NCBI GenBank assembly: GCA_913056525.1
Contig: CAJXLO010000003.1
Location: 1-64,000 of the forward strand
Length of the DNA: 64,000 nucleotides
Reading direction: 5' to 3'
From: an uncultured Psychroflexus sp.
GTDB lineage: Bacteria; Bacteroidota; Bacteroidia; Flavobacteriales; Flavobacteriaceae
A program made the translations under genes and the position numbers. This document shows positions 8,322 through 16,177 of the stretch, piece after piece. The number at the start of each line of letters is the position of its first letter. Position 1 is the first letter of the stretch. Under the pieces are notes generated by a model. The model searched no databases. It was not told the DNA's origin and saw only the letters and a list, made by a program, of their open reading frames with translations.

Positions 8322-9395
8322 ATGTCAAATGTTTATCCACTTCAAATAAAGGCAGTAGAAAAGGAAACCGATGATTGTACGGTTGTTTCCTTTGATGTTC
8401 CTGATGAGTTGAAAGCCGAGTTCCAATTCCAACAAGGCCAGCATCTCACGCTTGAACGCCAAAACGGTGATGAAACCATCAGACGTTCTTATTCGCTTTG
8501 TAGCAGTCCGGTGGATGATGAATGGCAGGTTGCGGTCAAAGAAATTCCCGAGGGACGATTTTCTACCTTTATCAATCGTGAACTAAAAGCTAATGATCAG
8601 CTGAATGTCCTGCCGCCCAGTGGCGAATTTGGTGTTCCAGTCGATACCAAAGCATCAAAAAACTACTTGTTCTTTGCCGCAGGTAGCGGTATCACACCGA
8701 TCATTTCCATGATCAAAACCCATCTCGCTAAAGAACCAAATTCGAAATGTCAGCTATTTTATTTGAATAAGACCGCAGGATCCATTATCTTTAAAGAACG
8801 TTTAGAACAACTGCGAAATCAGTTCTTTGGAAGGTTGGAGATCTATTATTTCCTTACACGCGAACAGCGCGATATCGAATTGTTTAACGGTCGATTGGAT
8901 GCAGATAAGGTCAATACGCTTTGTAACACCCTGATCGATATTGATGAGGTAAATGATGTGTTCATCTGCGGACCGGAGCAAATGCTGTTCACCATTCGGG
9001 ATACGCTGGTCGAAAATGGATTAGCAAAAGACAGAATTCATTACGAACTTTTCGTGACCGGATTGAGTGAAGCGGATAAAGCGCGTGTGAGCCAATTAAG
9101 AGAACAGCAAAAAAGCGGTTCAAAGATCACTATCTTAGATGGTGGGAAGGAATTTCATTTCACCATGTCACAAGAAGATGACAACGTGCTCGATGCTGGA
9201 TTAAAGGCAGGCGCTGATCTGCCATTTGCCTGCAAAGGCGGCGTTTGTAGCACTTGTAAATGTAAGATCATAGAAGGTGAAGCAGAAATGAAGATCAATT
9301 ACGCTTTAGAAGAAGATGAACTGGATAAAAAATATTTATTGAGTTGTCAGGCGATACCAACAACCGATAAATTAGTAATAGATTACGACGTTTAA
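8322..9395 (+). CDS. paaE: 1,2-phenylacetyl-CoA epoxidase reductase subunit PaaE
   Basis: PaaE passes electrons from NAD(P)H to the diiron PaaA subunit for ring epoxidation of phenylacetyl-CoA. The 357-residue protein has a ferredoxin-NADP reductase-type FAD domain (RRSYSLCSS), a nucleotide-binding domain ([24 protein letters not shown]) and a C-terminal plant-type 2Fe-2S ferredoxin domain with ligands C304, C309, C312 and C342. It is the first gene of the paa operon here, unlike the paaABCDE order of E. coli, and is followed 11 bases later by paaA. Length and domain order are normal for the family. Confidence 0.95.
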   Translation: MSNVYPLQIKAVEKETDDCTVVSFDVPDELKAEFQFQQGQHLTLERQNGDETIRRSYSLCSSPVDDEWQVAVKEIPEGRFSTFINRELKANDQLNVLPPSGEFGVPVDTKASKNYLFFAAGSGITPIISMIKTHLAKEPNSKCQLFYLNKTAGSIIFKERLEQLRNQFFGRLEIYYFLTREQRDIELFNGRLDADKVNTLCNTLIDIDEVNDVFICGPEQMLFTIRDTLVENGLAKDRIHYELFVTGLSEADKARVSQLREQQKSGSKITILDGGKEFHFTMSQEDDNVLDAGLKAGADLPFACKGGVCSTCKCKIIEGEAEMKINYALEEDELDKKYLLSCQAIPTTDKLVIDYDV

Positions 9396-9406
9396 AAACA
9401 AAACTT

Positions 9407-10351
9407 ATGGAAGACAATGTAAAAGCAATGGAAGCGATATTCGAACAGAAAATCGCTAATGACGAAAAGATCGAGCCTAAAGACTGGATGCCGGAGAAAT
9501 ACCGGAAAACGCACATCCGTCAAATTTCACAGCATGCGCATTCTGAGATCGTAGGGATGTTACCAGAAGGCAACTGGATCACCAGAGCGCCTTCTTTAAG
9601 ACGTAAAGTAGCTTTATTAGCAAAAGTTCAGGATGAAGCCGGTCATGGTCTTTACCTGTATTCCGCCTGTGAAACCTTAGGGATCTCTCGCGAAGAAATG
9701 TATGAGCAATTACATAGCGGAAAAGCTAAATATTCCAGTATTTTCAACTACCCAACATTAACCTGGGCAGACATGGGTGCGATAGGTTGGTTAGTAGACG
9801 GCGCAGCGATCATCAATCAGGTGCCGCTCTGCAATACTTCATTTGGTCCTTACGCCAGAGCCATGGTTAGGGTTTGTAAGGAAGAAAGTTTTCATCAGCG
9901 TCAGGGTTATGAGATCATGATGACACTTTGTAACGGAACACAAGAACAGAAAGATATGGCACAAGATGCTCTGAACCGTTGGTGGTGGCCAAGTTTAATG
10001 ATGTTCGGTCCGAATGATGCGGATTCTACTCATACGGAACAATCCATGAAATGGAAGTTGAAAAGAAAGACCAATGACGAGCTACGTCAGCAGTTTATTG
10101 ATCAAACTGTACCGCAAGCTGATATCCTGGGATTAGAAGTACCGGACCCGGAACTGAAATACAATCACGAGAAAGGTCATTATGACTTTGGCGATATCAA
10201 TTGGGACGAATTCTGGCAAGTGGTCAAAGGTCACGGACCTTGCAATAAAGAAAGGATCCGCGATAGAAAGAACGCCTGGGAAAACGGCGAATGGGTAAGA
10301 GAAGCTGCGAATGCCTACGCGGAGAAACAAGCAGAAAGAAAAGCGAGTTGA
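9407..10351 (+). CDS. paaA: 1,2-phenylacetyl-CoA epoxidase catalytic subunit PaaA
   Basis: PaaA is the diiron subunit of the multicomponent epoxidase that converts phenylacetyl-CoA to its 1,2-epoxide. The 314-residue protein holds the ferritin-like carboxylate/histidine motifs [10 protein letters not shown] and [13 protein letters not shown], and the conserved [11 protein letters not shown] and [10 protein letters not shown] regions. It follows paaE by 11 bases. Its usual neighbour paaB is pushed 781 bases away by the toxin-antitoxin cassette, so co-transcription of the two halves of the operon depends on read-through of that insert. Confidence 0.97.
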   Translation: MEDNVKAMEAIFEQKIANDEKIEPKDWMPEKYRKTHIRQISQHAHSEIVGMLPEGNWITRAPSLRRKVALLAKVQDEAGHGLYLYSACETLGISREEMYEQLHSGKAKYSSIFNYPTLTWADMGAIGWLVDGAAIINQVPLCNTSFGPYARAMVRVCKEESFHQRQGYEIMMTLCNGTQEQKDMAQDALNRWWWPSLMMFGPNDADSTHTEQSMKWKLKRKTNDELRQQFIDQTVPQADILGLEVPDPELKYNHEKGHYDFGDINWDEFWQVVKGHGPCNKERIRDRKNAWENGEWVREAANAYAEKQAERKAS

Positions 10352-10439
10352 TACTCAGGTAATAGATTTGAGATGTTAGATATAAGACTTTTGACCATCA
10401 CAGTTTCTTTAGAGTGCAAATGAGCTTTTTTGACAACCG

Positions 10440-10474
10440 ATAACTGAAAACAGATATAATAAAATATGAAAAAA
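10440..10474 (+). repeat. Imperfect direct repeat, left copy, beside the toxin gene
   Basis: Both copies open with ATAACTGA and close with the identical 14-mer AAAATATGAAAAAA that covers a start codon, here that of the PIN gene. The partner is at 11111-11141, over the paaB start. The sequence is A-rich, so chance resemblance is possible, but the order of both ends is the same. Confidence 0.45.
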
Positions 10475-10930
10475 CAGCGAATCTATTTAGATACATCTGT
10501 TTTTGGTGGTTATTTTGATAATGAGTTCTTAGAATTTACTCAGCCATTTTTCAATAGAATTTATAAAGGAGAATTTGTAATACTATTTTCAGCAGTATTG
10601 CAAAGAGAATTGAAACCAGCACCTAAGAAAGTTATCAAATTGATTTCTAATTTAAGTGATGATAATACTGAATTTTTAGACGAAAATAATTCTGCTGTAG
10701 AATTAGCAAGAGAATATATATCGGAAAATGTAGTTGGAAAAACGAGTTTTGCAGACTGTCTTCATATTGCACTTGCAACGGTAAATCAAGCTGATTTACT
10801 TGTCAGTTGGAATTACAAGCATATAGTTAACATAGAGCGAATTCGTGGTTATAATTCTATTAATATAAAAAATGGATATAAGCAACTAGAGATTCGCTCA
10901 CCAAGAGAATTAATGAATTATGAAAACTAA
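10466..10930 (+). CDS. PIN-domain toxin (VapC-like ribonuclease)
   Basis: The 154-residue protein has the PIN-domain active-site pattern: YLDTSVF with D9, an acidic residue in the second helix (E48 in LQRELKP), D97 in SFADCLHIA and N116 in SWNYKHI. PIN toxins of type II systems cleave RNA (tRNA, rRNA or mRNA) and are held inactive by a partner. The partner is likely the 51-residue protein that overlaps its 3' end. The gene is visibly richer in A and T than the paa genes around it, in line with horizontal acquisition. It lies between paaA and paaB, an odd place for such a gene. The RNA target is unknown. Confidence 0.85.
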   Translation: MKKQRIYLDTSVFGGYFDNEFLEFTQPFFNRIYKGEFVILFSAVLQRELKPAPKKVIKLISNLSDDNTEFLDENNSAVELAREYISENVVGKTSFADCLHIALATVNQADLLVSWNYKHIVNIERIRGYNSINIKNGYKQLEIRSPRELMNYEN

Positions 10931-11075
10931 AACAAAAAAAGATTTTGATGCAGTCAAATTTGCCAGAGAACAAAAAAAAGATCTTAGTGCAAAATTATCA
11001 AATATGACCAATGATGAAATTATTGATTATTTCAAAAAAATAAAGCGGGTAAGTAAAATAAAACCAAACGCTTAA
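10920..11075 (+). CDS. Putative small antitoxin of the PIN toxin
   Basis: The ATG at 10920 lies inside the last codons of the PIN gene (11-base overlap, different frame) and opens a 51-residue, lysine-rich protein: MKTKTKKDFDAVKFAREQKK, a short helix, then the segment MTNDEIIDYFKKI. The pattern 'DAVKxxREx..(D/E)...L..MT.(D/E)E...YF' is what I know from small proteins paired with PIN proteins in Bacteroidota and cyanobacteria. The toxin-first order and overlap fit a coupled type II module in which the antitoxin is made from the same message. No DNA-binding domain is evident. Function is inferred from position and size. Confidence 0.65.
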   Translation: MKTKTKKDFDAVKFAREQKKDLSAKLSNMTNDEIIDYFKKIKRVSKIKPNA

Positions 11076-11110
11076 TTTGATTGTAATAGTAAAGATTTTA
11101 TCAGCATAAT

Positions 11111-11141
11111 ATAACTGACAAAATAAAAAAATATGAAAAAA
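11111..11141 (+). repeat. Imperfect direct repeat, right copy, over the paaB start
   Basis: This is the partner of the copy at 10440-10474: ATAACTGA at the left end and the 14-mer AAAATATGAAAAAA (11128-11141) at the right end, covering the paaB start codon. Together the two copies bracket the toxin-antitoxin pair. Confidence 0.45.
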
Positions 11142-11417
11142 GATTGGCCACTTTGGGAGGTTTTCGTTAGAAGTAAGAATGGTTTAGAACATCGGCATTT
11201 TGGTAGTCTTCACGCGCCAGATGCAGAAATGGCCATAAAGAACGCCCGCGATGTTTACACACGGCGAAGCGAAGGTGTGAGCATCTGGGTGGTAGAATCT
11301 AAGAATATAACCGCCTCAAATCCGGATAATAACGCAGAAAATTTTGATCCGGCCGCTGATAAAGCTTATCGGCACCCTACGTTCTATGACCTACCGGATG
11401 ATGTAAAACATATGTAG
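11133..11417 (+). CDS. paaB: 1,2-phenylacetyl-CoA epoxidase subunit PaaB
   Basis: PaaB is a small structural subunit that bridges the PaaA-PaaC heterodimers of the epoxidase. The 94-residue protein shows the family pattern: WPLWEVFVRSKNGLEHRHFG near the N-terminus, LHAPDAEMAIKNARDVYTRR, and a C-terminal YRHPTFYDLPDDVKHM. Length is normal. It follows the putative antitoxin by 57 bases and precedes paaC by 3 bases. Confidence 0.95.
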   Translation: MKKDWPLWEVFVRSKNGLEHRHFGSLHAPDAEMAIKNARDVYTRRSEGVSIWVVESKNITASNPDNNAENFDPAADKAYRHPTFYDLPDDVKHM

Positions 11418-11420
11418 CTC

Positions 11421-12179
11421 ATGAACAATAAGAACTTACAACAATATATTTATAGTATTGCCGATAATGCGTTGATCCTAGGTCAGCGACTAGGTGAACT
11501 TTGCGGTCACGGACCTACGCTTGAAACCGATATTGCTTTAACTAATATCGCCTTAGATTTGTTAGGACAAACTCGTAGTTATTATCAATACATCGCGCAA
11601 GAATTGATGAAGGAAGATCAAACGGAAGATGATCTGGCTTTTTTACGTAAAGAACGCGAGTACAGGAACGTTCAACTCGTGGAGCAGCCCAATCACGACT
11701 TTGCTTACATCATCGTACGTCAATATTTCTTTGATGTTTTTCATCATCGGTTTTTAAGTAGATTGCAACGTTCAAAAAATGTCAATCTGGAAGCCATCGC
11801 TTCTAAAAGTATAAAAGAAGCCGCTTATCACGAAAGATTTTCTGGAGATTGGCTTAAAAGATTAGGTGATGGCACAGCAGAAAGCCATCAGCGCGCCCAG
11901 CAAGCGGTTGATGACCTTTGGGTATATACCGATGAGCTTTTTCATACAACTGATGATGATCAGGCTTGTATTGATGCCGGACACGGCGTGGATGTAACAT
12001 CTTTTAAGTCTGAATATTTTCAGGTGATCACTGATTTGCTTGAGGAAGCAACTTTGAAAGTACCGGAAACTGAATTTTTCCAGAAAGGTGGTAAAAAAGG
12101 AATCCATACAGAACATATGGGTTATTTACTTGCCGAAATGCAATATATGCAACGAACGTATCCTGATATGAAGTGGTGA
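11421..12179 (+). CDS. paaC: 1,2-phenylacetyl-CoA epoxidase structural subunit PaaC
   Basis: PaaC is a ferritin-like subunit that pairs with PaaA and stabilises the epoxidase. The 252-residue protein shows GQRLGELCGHGPTLETDIAL, NIALDLLGQTR and KEAAYHERF, typical of the family, and ends with the MGYLLAEMQYMQRTYPDMKW segment. It is tightly linked to paaB (3-base gap). A 90-base spacer with short tandem repeats separates it from paaD. Confidence 0.95.
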   Translation: MNNKNLQQYIYSIADNALILGQRLGELCGHGPTLETDIALTNIALDLLGQTRSYYQYIAQELMKEDQTEDDLAFLRKEREYRNVQLVEQPNHDFAYIIVRQYFFDVFHHRFLSRLQRSKNVNLEAIASKSIKEAAYHERFSGDWLKRLGDGTAESHQRAQQAVDDLWVYTDELFHTTDDDQACIDAGHGVDVTSFKSEYFQVITDLLEEATLKVPETEFFQKGGKKGIHTEHMGYLLAEMQYMQRTYPDMKW

Positions 12180-12218
12180 TGATGAATTTTGAATGATGAA
12201 TTATGAATTATGAATTTT
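12180..12218 (+). repeat. Short tandem repeat in the paaC-paaD spacer
   Basis: The spacer is built from imperfect repeats of the heptamer-like unit TGAATTA / TGAATTT (for example TTATGAATTATGAATT). Such simple repeats are common in Bacteroidota spacers and may vary in copy number by slippage. Confidence 0.6.
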
Positions 12219-12269
12219 CTCTCGATATCGAGATTTAAAAATACGTTTTTAGCAACTGAACCTTATTAG

Positions 12270-12770
12270 ATGACACTAAACGATATACATATAGACAACC
12301 AACTTTATCCGATACTGAAAAACGTATCCGATCCGGAAATACCGGTTTTGTCTATTATAGATTTGGGTGTTGTTCGTTCCGCTCATCTGGAAGATGGAAA
12401 AGCTAAAGTAGAGATCACGCCAACTTACAGCGGCTGCCCGGCGATGGATATGATCACTGATGAAGTTGAAAAAGCTTTGCGGGAAAAAGGTTATGAGCCG
12501 GAAGTCAAGCTCATTCTCTCACCAGCCTGGACCACCGATTGGATGACGGAAGAAGGCAAAAAGGCATTAAAAGATTATGGTATTGCACCGCCAACAGACG
12601 CTGTTTCTGATAAACAAGCCTTATTAGGCAATAAAAAAGTTATTGAATGTACAAACTGTGGCTCTACTAATACTAAATTGGTCAGTCAATTTGCTTCCAC
12701 CGCCTGTAAGGCCATGTTTCAATGTGAAGATTGCGGAGAGCCTTTTGATTACTTTAAATGTTTGACCTAG
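12270..12770 (+). CDS. paaD: Phenylacetate degradation protein PaaD
   Basis: PaaD is needed for an active epoxidase and is thought to help assemble its metal centre. The 166-residue protein has an N-terminal DUF59/SufT-like domain (LSIIDLGVV, TPTYSGCPAMDMI, about residues 15-100) and a C-terminal zinc-ribbon-like part (ECTNCGS, later FQCEDCGEP). The SGCP motif carries the conserved cysteine of this domain. It is the last gene of the cluster; no CoA ligase, isomerase or ring-opening genes of the pathway follow in this window, so they must lie elsewhere. Confidence 0.93.
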   Translation: MTLNDIHIDNQLYPILKNVSDPEIPVLSIIDLGVVRSAHLEDGKAKVEITPTYSGCPAMDMITDEVEKALREKGYEPEVKLILSPAWTTDWMTEEGKKALKDYGIAPPTDAVSDKQALLGNKKVIECTNCGSTNTKLVSQFASTACKAMFQCEDCGEPFDYFKCLT

Positions 12771-12794
12771 TTTTAGCGTCATAATTTTCTACAC

Positions 12795-12856
12795 TACGCT
12801 ATCCGAAGTTTGAAACTTCGGAATCTAACGCTCTCTAAAGTTTTCATTCTACCGGC
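12795..12856 (+). repeat. REP-like repeat, copy 1
   Basis: A 62-base unit starts TACGCTATCCGAAGTTTG and ends TTTTCATTCTACCGGC. Its core is CCGAAGTTT-G-AAACTTCGG (12803-12821), a hairpin with a one-base centre. By eye 54 of 62 positions match copy 2, which is 204 bases downstream. Confidence 0.7.
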
Positions 12857-12998
12857 GGGCTGAAAAACTTTTGAATCTTAACCTAACACTGGTATAAATG
12901 TTCATAAAAATCAGGTTACAACATTAAATTATTGATGCAAAGTTGCAAACTTCGCATAGCCAAGGTGTTTGACATAGTTTAACATTATAAATAAATAT

Positions 12999-13060
12999 TA
13001 CGCTATCCGAAGTTTGAAACTTCGGATCCACACACTCTCAGAGGTTTTCATTCTACCGGC
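12999..13060 (+). repeat. REP-like repeat, copy 2
   Basis: Same 62-base unit as at 12795. The palindrome here is one step longer and perfect over 23 bases, 13005-13027 (ATCCGAAGTTT-G-AAACTTCGGAT). Differences from copy 1 cluster just after the hairpin. Confidence 0.7.
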
Positions 13061-13245
13061 TGTTTGGGAAACTTCGCATAGCGGTGTATAACTAATTCTT
13101 ACATTATTTGCATGATCTATTAAGCCAACGGTTTAAACAGTTGGCTAAGTTGCCAAAGAGCACGCTATCTAAAATTAATTATCTACCGATATTCATCTCC
13201 TAATGGAGATTTGAATAAATAACCTTTTCTTGCTTTATATTAGTT

Positions 13246-13380
13246 ATGGCAAAAAAGTCAAAAAAAATTATGCGCCATAAGGTGCTCCTAATGGTAAAAA
13301 ATGGGACACCAACACATAGAAGTGCCTTTAGGTACGAGATATGGAAGTTTGGAATATCGAAGGTTGATGTTCAGGCGTAG
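13246..13380 (+). CDS. Possible 44-residue small ORF
   Basis: An ATG at 13246 opens a basic 44-residue frame (MAKKSKKIMRHKVLLMVKNG then a segment with RSAFRYEIWKF). It ends just before a REP-like half-hairpin. There is no recognised family or clear promoter, and the frame lies in a repeat-rich stretch, so it may be a non-coding relic. Confidence 0.2.
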   Translation: MAKKSKKIMRHKVLLMVKNGTPTHRSAFRYEIWKFGISKVDVQA

Positions 13381-13665
13381 TTGTAAACTTCGCATAGCGA
13401 TTCAATCTTTCCACATTAAAAAATGTTTTCTCATGAAAAGATTCTTCAGTTGCTTAGCAGCTCCATCAGAATTACATGAGCTGTTGAGATTCAAAGGGTC
13501 GCGCATTGTTGTTTTCCCCTTGCTTTGACATTGAAACCTGTCATTCATTTTCCTATACTTCTGGAGATAAATTTAATATAGTATCTACAGCATCATTCAT
13601 TCATCTGAACCATCATATTATTAGCAAGATTGTTAAGCCATTAAAAAAATCGTTATTTGGTTTGA

Positions 13666-14346
13666 TCAGGATACGGCGATCGCCATACTGGCAAGGCTTA
13701 GTTTAGTTCCGGGGATATCTTCTAATATTTTTCCGCAGGCTTCTATGGTAGAACCGGTGGTGATAATATCATCTACGAGCAGCAAATGTTTACCTTCCAA
13801 TCCTTTGACATTGTTTTTGAAGTAATGGGACTTTAATACTTGTGCGCGAGCAAATTTTCCTTTTAAAACCTGGCTTGTCGTTTCGTTCTTCCGTCTTAAT
13901 GCTTTGGTGTTCAGTTCGGCATGCAATTCTTCTGCTAAGGCCTCGGCATAACCTTGAACCTGATTGTAGCCGCGTTTCTTTAGTTTCTTTTTGTTGATGG
14001 GAACTGGAATGATGACATCAACATCAAACCAACCTTCATTAGAAGTAAGGAGCGCTGCATGTTTTTTGCCTAAATAATAGCTCACCTGTTCGTTGTGATG
14101 ATATTTGAGGTCCTGGATCATCTTTTGTGCTGCTGTAAACTTCTCATAATACATCAGTGAACTCGCCCGTTGGATGTCTAATCGGCCACGGAACATCTTA
14201 TAGGTTTCGTTCATATCATCTAAATGGTCTGTGGTATATGAGATCTCCGTGCTACAAAAAAGACACAGGCATTCCTCCTCTTGTAACAATTTTCTATTGC
14301 AAGCTGCACAAACATCAGGGAATAAGAAATCGACCAGTGCTTTCAT
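13666..14346 (-). CDS. comF: ComF family phosphoribosyltransferase-like protein
   Basis: ComF proteins pair an N-terminal zinc-finger with a type I phosphoribosyltransferase domain and take part in DNA uptake in naturally competent species. I start at the ATG at 14346 (MKALVDFLFPDVCAACNRKL); a longer frame upstream would need an ATT start. The 226-residue protein has four cysteines at the N-terminus (CAAC, later CLFC) and the PRPP-binding motif LLVDDIITTGST near the C-terminus, plus KKRGYNQ. The gene is divergent from glyS with a 67-base spacer. A competence role in this organism is not shown by anything else in the window. Confidence 0.88.
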   Translation of the reverse strand: MKALVDFLFPDVCAACNRKLLQEEECLCLFCSTEISYTTDHLDDMNETYKMFRGRLDIQRASSLMYYEKFTAAQKMIQDLKYHHNEQVSYYLGKKHAALLTSNEGWFDVDVIIPVPINKKKLKKRGYNQVQGYAEALAEELHAELNTKALRRKNETTSQVLKGKFARAQVLKSHYFKNNVKGLEGKHLLLVDDIITTGSTIEACGKILEDIPGTKLSLASMAIAVS

Positions 14347-14401
14347 TTTGAACGATATAAAACTAATCAAATATGACCACTTTCCATATGAACGGATTTG
14401 T

Positions 14402-14409
14402 TAATTTTG
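14402..14409 (+). promoter_or_regulatory. -7 element of glyS
   Basis: TAATTTTG matches TAnnTTTG and ends 4 bases before the glyS ATG. A start site at the usual distance would coincide with the initiation codon, giving a leaderless message. No good -33 TTG is seen. Confidence 0.5.
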
Positions 14410-14413
14410 CGCC

Positions 14414-15964
14414 ATGGCAAAAAAACAAGACTTCTTTAAACAGGTAATAGGTCATGCGAAAGAGTATGGTTATATATTCTCATCCAGCGAAATTTATGAT
14501 GGGCTAAGTGCTGTCTATGACTACGGTCATAATGGTGTAGAGCTGAAGAACAATATCAAGACCTACTGGTGGAAGAGCATGGTACAATTACATCGCGAGA
14601 TCGTAGGTTTAGATGCGGCGATATTGATGCATCCTAAGACCTGGAAAGCCTCTGGACATGTGGATGCATTTAATGATCCACTGATCGATAACAAAGATTC
14701 TAAGAAAAGATACCGAGCGGATGTTCTGGTAGAAGATCATGTGGAAAAGATCGATCAAAAAGTCCAAAAAGAGATCAAAAAGGCCAGAAAGCGTTTTGGT
14801 GATGATTTCGATGAAGACCAATTCGTGAGCACACATCCGCGTGTGGTCAAGTACAAAGAACAAATGAAGGAGATCATCGATAGGATGACCGATGCGCTAG
14901 AAAACAACCAATTAGCCGATCTCAAACAATTAATAGAACAATTAGGTATCGCTTGCCCTGTTTCCGGGTCAAAAAACTGGACAGATGTTCGTCAATTCAA
15001 CCTGATGTTTGGTACTAAGCTTGGTGCCTCATCTGATACGGCATCAGATCTCTATTTAAGACCGGAAACCGCACAAGGTATATTTGTTAATTTTTCGAAT
15101 GTCCAGAAAACCGGTAGGATGAAAATACCCTTTGGTATTGCGCAAATCGGTAAAGCCTTTAGAAATGAGATCGTGGCGCGGCAATTCATCTTTCGTCAAC
15201 GGGAATTCGAGCAGATGGAAATGCAATATTTCGTTCGTCCAGGCGATGAAATGAAGTGGTTCGATCATTGGAAGGCGCAACGAAAGAAATGGCATGATGT
15301 CATGGGCCTTGGCAACGAGAACTATCGCTTTCATGACCATGATCAATTAGCGCACTATGCCAATGCTGCAACTGATATTGAATTTGACTTCCCTTTTGGG
15401 TTCAAGGAGTTAGAGGGAATCCATTCCCGTACGGATTTCGACCTTAAAGCGCATGAAGAATATTCCGGGAAAAAACTACAATTCTATGACCCTGAACTAG
15501 AAAAGTCTTATGTTCCTTATGTCATAGAAACTTCCATTGGTTTGGACCGTATGTTCCTGGCAGTTCTATCAGCAGCTTTAAAAGAGGAGCAAGTGGATGA
15601 AAAGAACACGCGAACGGTCCTTAAGATACCGGCATTCCTGGCGCCGGTGAAAGTAGCCGTCCTTCCATTGCTTAAAAAAGATGGACTTCCTGAATTAGCC
15701 AATGAGATCATCAAAGAACTACAATGGGAAACTCAGGTAACTTATGATGATAAGGATGCAGTAGGTCGCCGATATAGAAGACAGGATGCAGTGGGAACTC
15801 CGTATTGTATCACGGTAGACCACCAAAGCCTTGAAGATAGGACAGTGACCTTAAGAGATCGCGATAGTATGGAACAAAAGAGGGTCGCGATGAGTGAGCT
15901 CAGATCCGTGGTATTGGACAAGGTAAGCATGATCAGGGCCTTGAAGGAATTAGAACAGGTCTGA
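14414..15964 (+). CDS. glyS: Glycyl-tRNA synthetase (single-chain class II type)
   Basis: This enzyme attaches glycine to tRNA-Gly. The 516-residue protein is the alpha2-type, single-chain form shared with eukaryotes and archaea, not the two-subunit GlyQ/GlyS form. It shows the N-terminal SSSEIYDGLSAVYDYGHNG block, LRPETAQGIFVNF, motif 2 (FRNEIVARQFIFRQREFEQM), motif 3 (ETSIGLDRMFLAVL) and a C-terminal anticodon-binding domain (VAVLPLLKKDGL). Length fits bacterial members. It is monocistronic, divergent from comF. Confidence 0.97.
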   Translation: MAKKQDFFKQVIGHAKEYGYIFSSSEIYDGLSAVYDYGHNGVELKNNIKTYWWKSMVQLHREIVGLDAAILMHPKTWKASGHVDAFNDPLIDNKDSKKRYRADVLVEDHVEKIDQKVQKEIKKARKRFGDDFDEDQFVSTHPRVVKYKEQMKEIIDRMTDALENNQLADLKQLIEQLGIACPVSGSKNWTDVRQFNLMFGTKLGASSDTASDLYLRPETAQGIFVNFSNVQKTGRMKIPFGIAQIGKAFRNEIVARQFIFRQREFEQMEMQYFVRPGDEMKWFDHWKAQRKKWHDVMGLGNENYRFHDHDQLAHYANAATDIEFDFPFGFKELEGIHSRTDFDLKAHEEYSGKKLQFYDPELEKSYVPYVIETSIGLDRMFLAVLSAALKEEQVDEKNTRTVLKIPAFLAPVKVAVLPLLKKDGLPELANEIIKELQWETQVTYDDKDAVGRRYRRQDAVGTPYCITVDHQSLEDRTVTLRDRDSMEQKRVAMSELRSVVLDKVSMIRALKELEQV

Positions 15965-16177
15965 AGAAAAGCCATATATCATTCACTCCGTGAAATGATC
16001 GGCTGAAAATAAAAGTGCCTTTTGAAACTCTTCTATTTAGGAATCGAGCTGTTTAAATGATAAACAAATTTCTGTAATCTGGAATATGTCTAAATAGCTT
16101 GGATAACATTGTTTCTTTTACAATTGAAATGTAACATTTGATCAATAAGTTAGTCATATTTAAAACTCCGATCCAAA

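Larger units (their letters stand above)
12771..13665. other. Long non-coding region with REP-like palindromes
   Basis: About 900 bases hold no convincing gene. The stretch is full of short palindromic elements: two copies of a 62-base repeat with a perfect hairpin core, and three copies of AAACTTCGCATAGC (12947, 13069, 13385) next to half-hairpins. This is the look of REP elements spread by single-strand (RAYT/Y1-type) transposases. No transposase gene is present in the window. Confidence 0.6.

Noticed and set aside
9407-12770. Search for further phenylacetate genes (ligase, isomerase, ring opening) beside paaA-E
   Set aside because: None found; the flanks hold a DJ-1 protein and a repeat region, so the rest of the pathway is elsewhere.
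13301-13706. Two overlapping plus-strand open frames of 66-75 codons
   Set aside because: They cross the repeat-rich region in different frames, show no family and end inside comF on the opposite strand.
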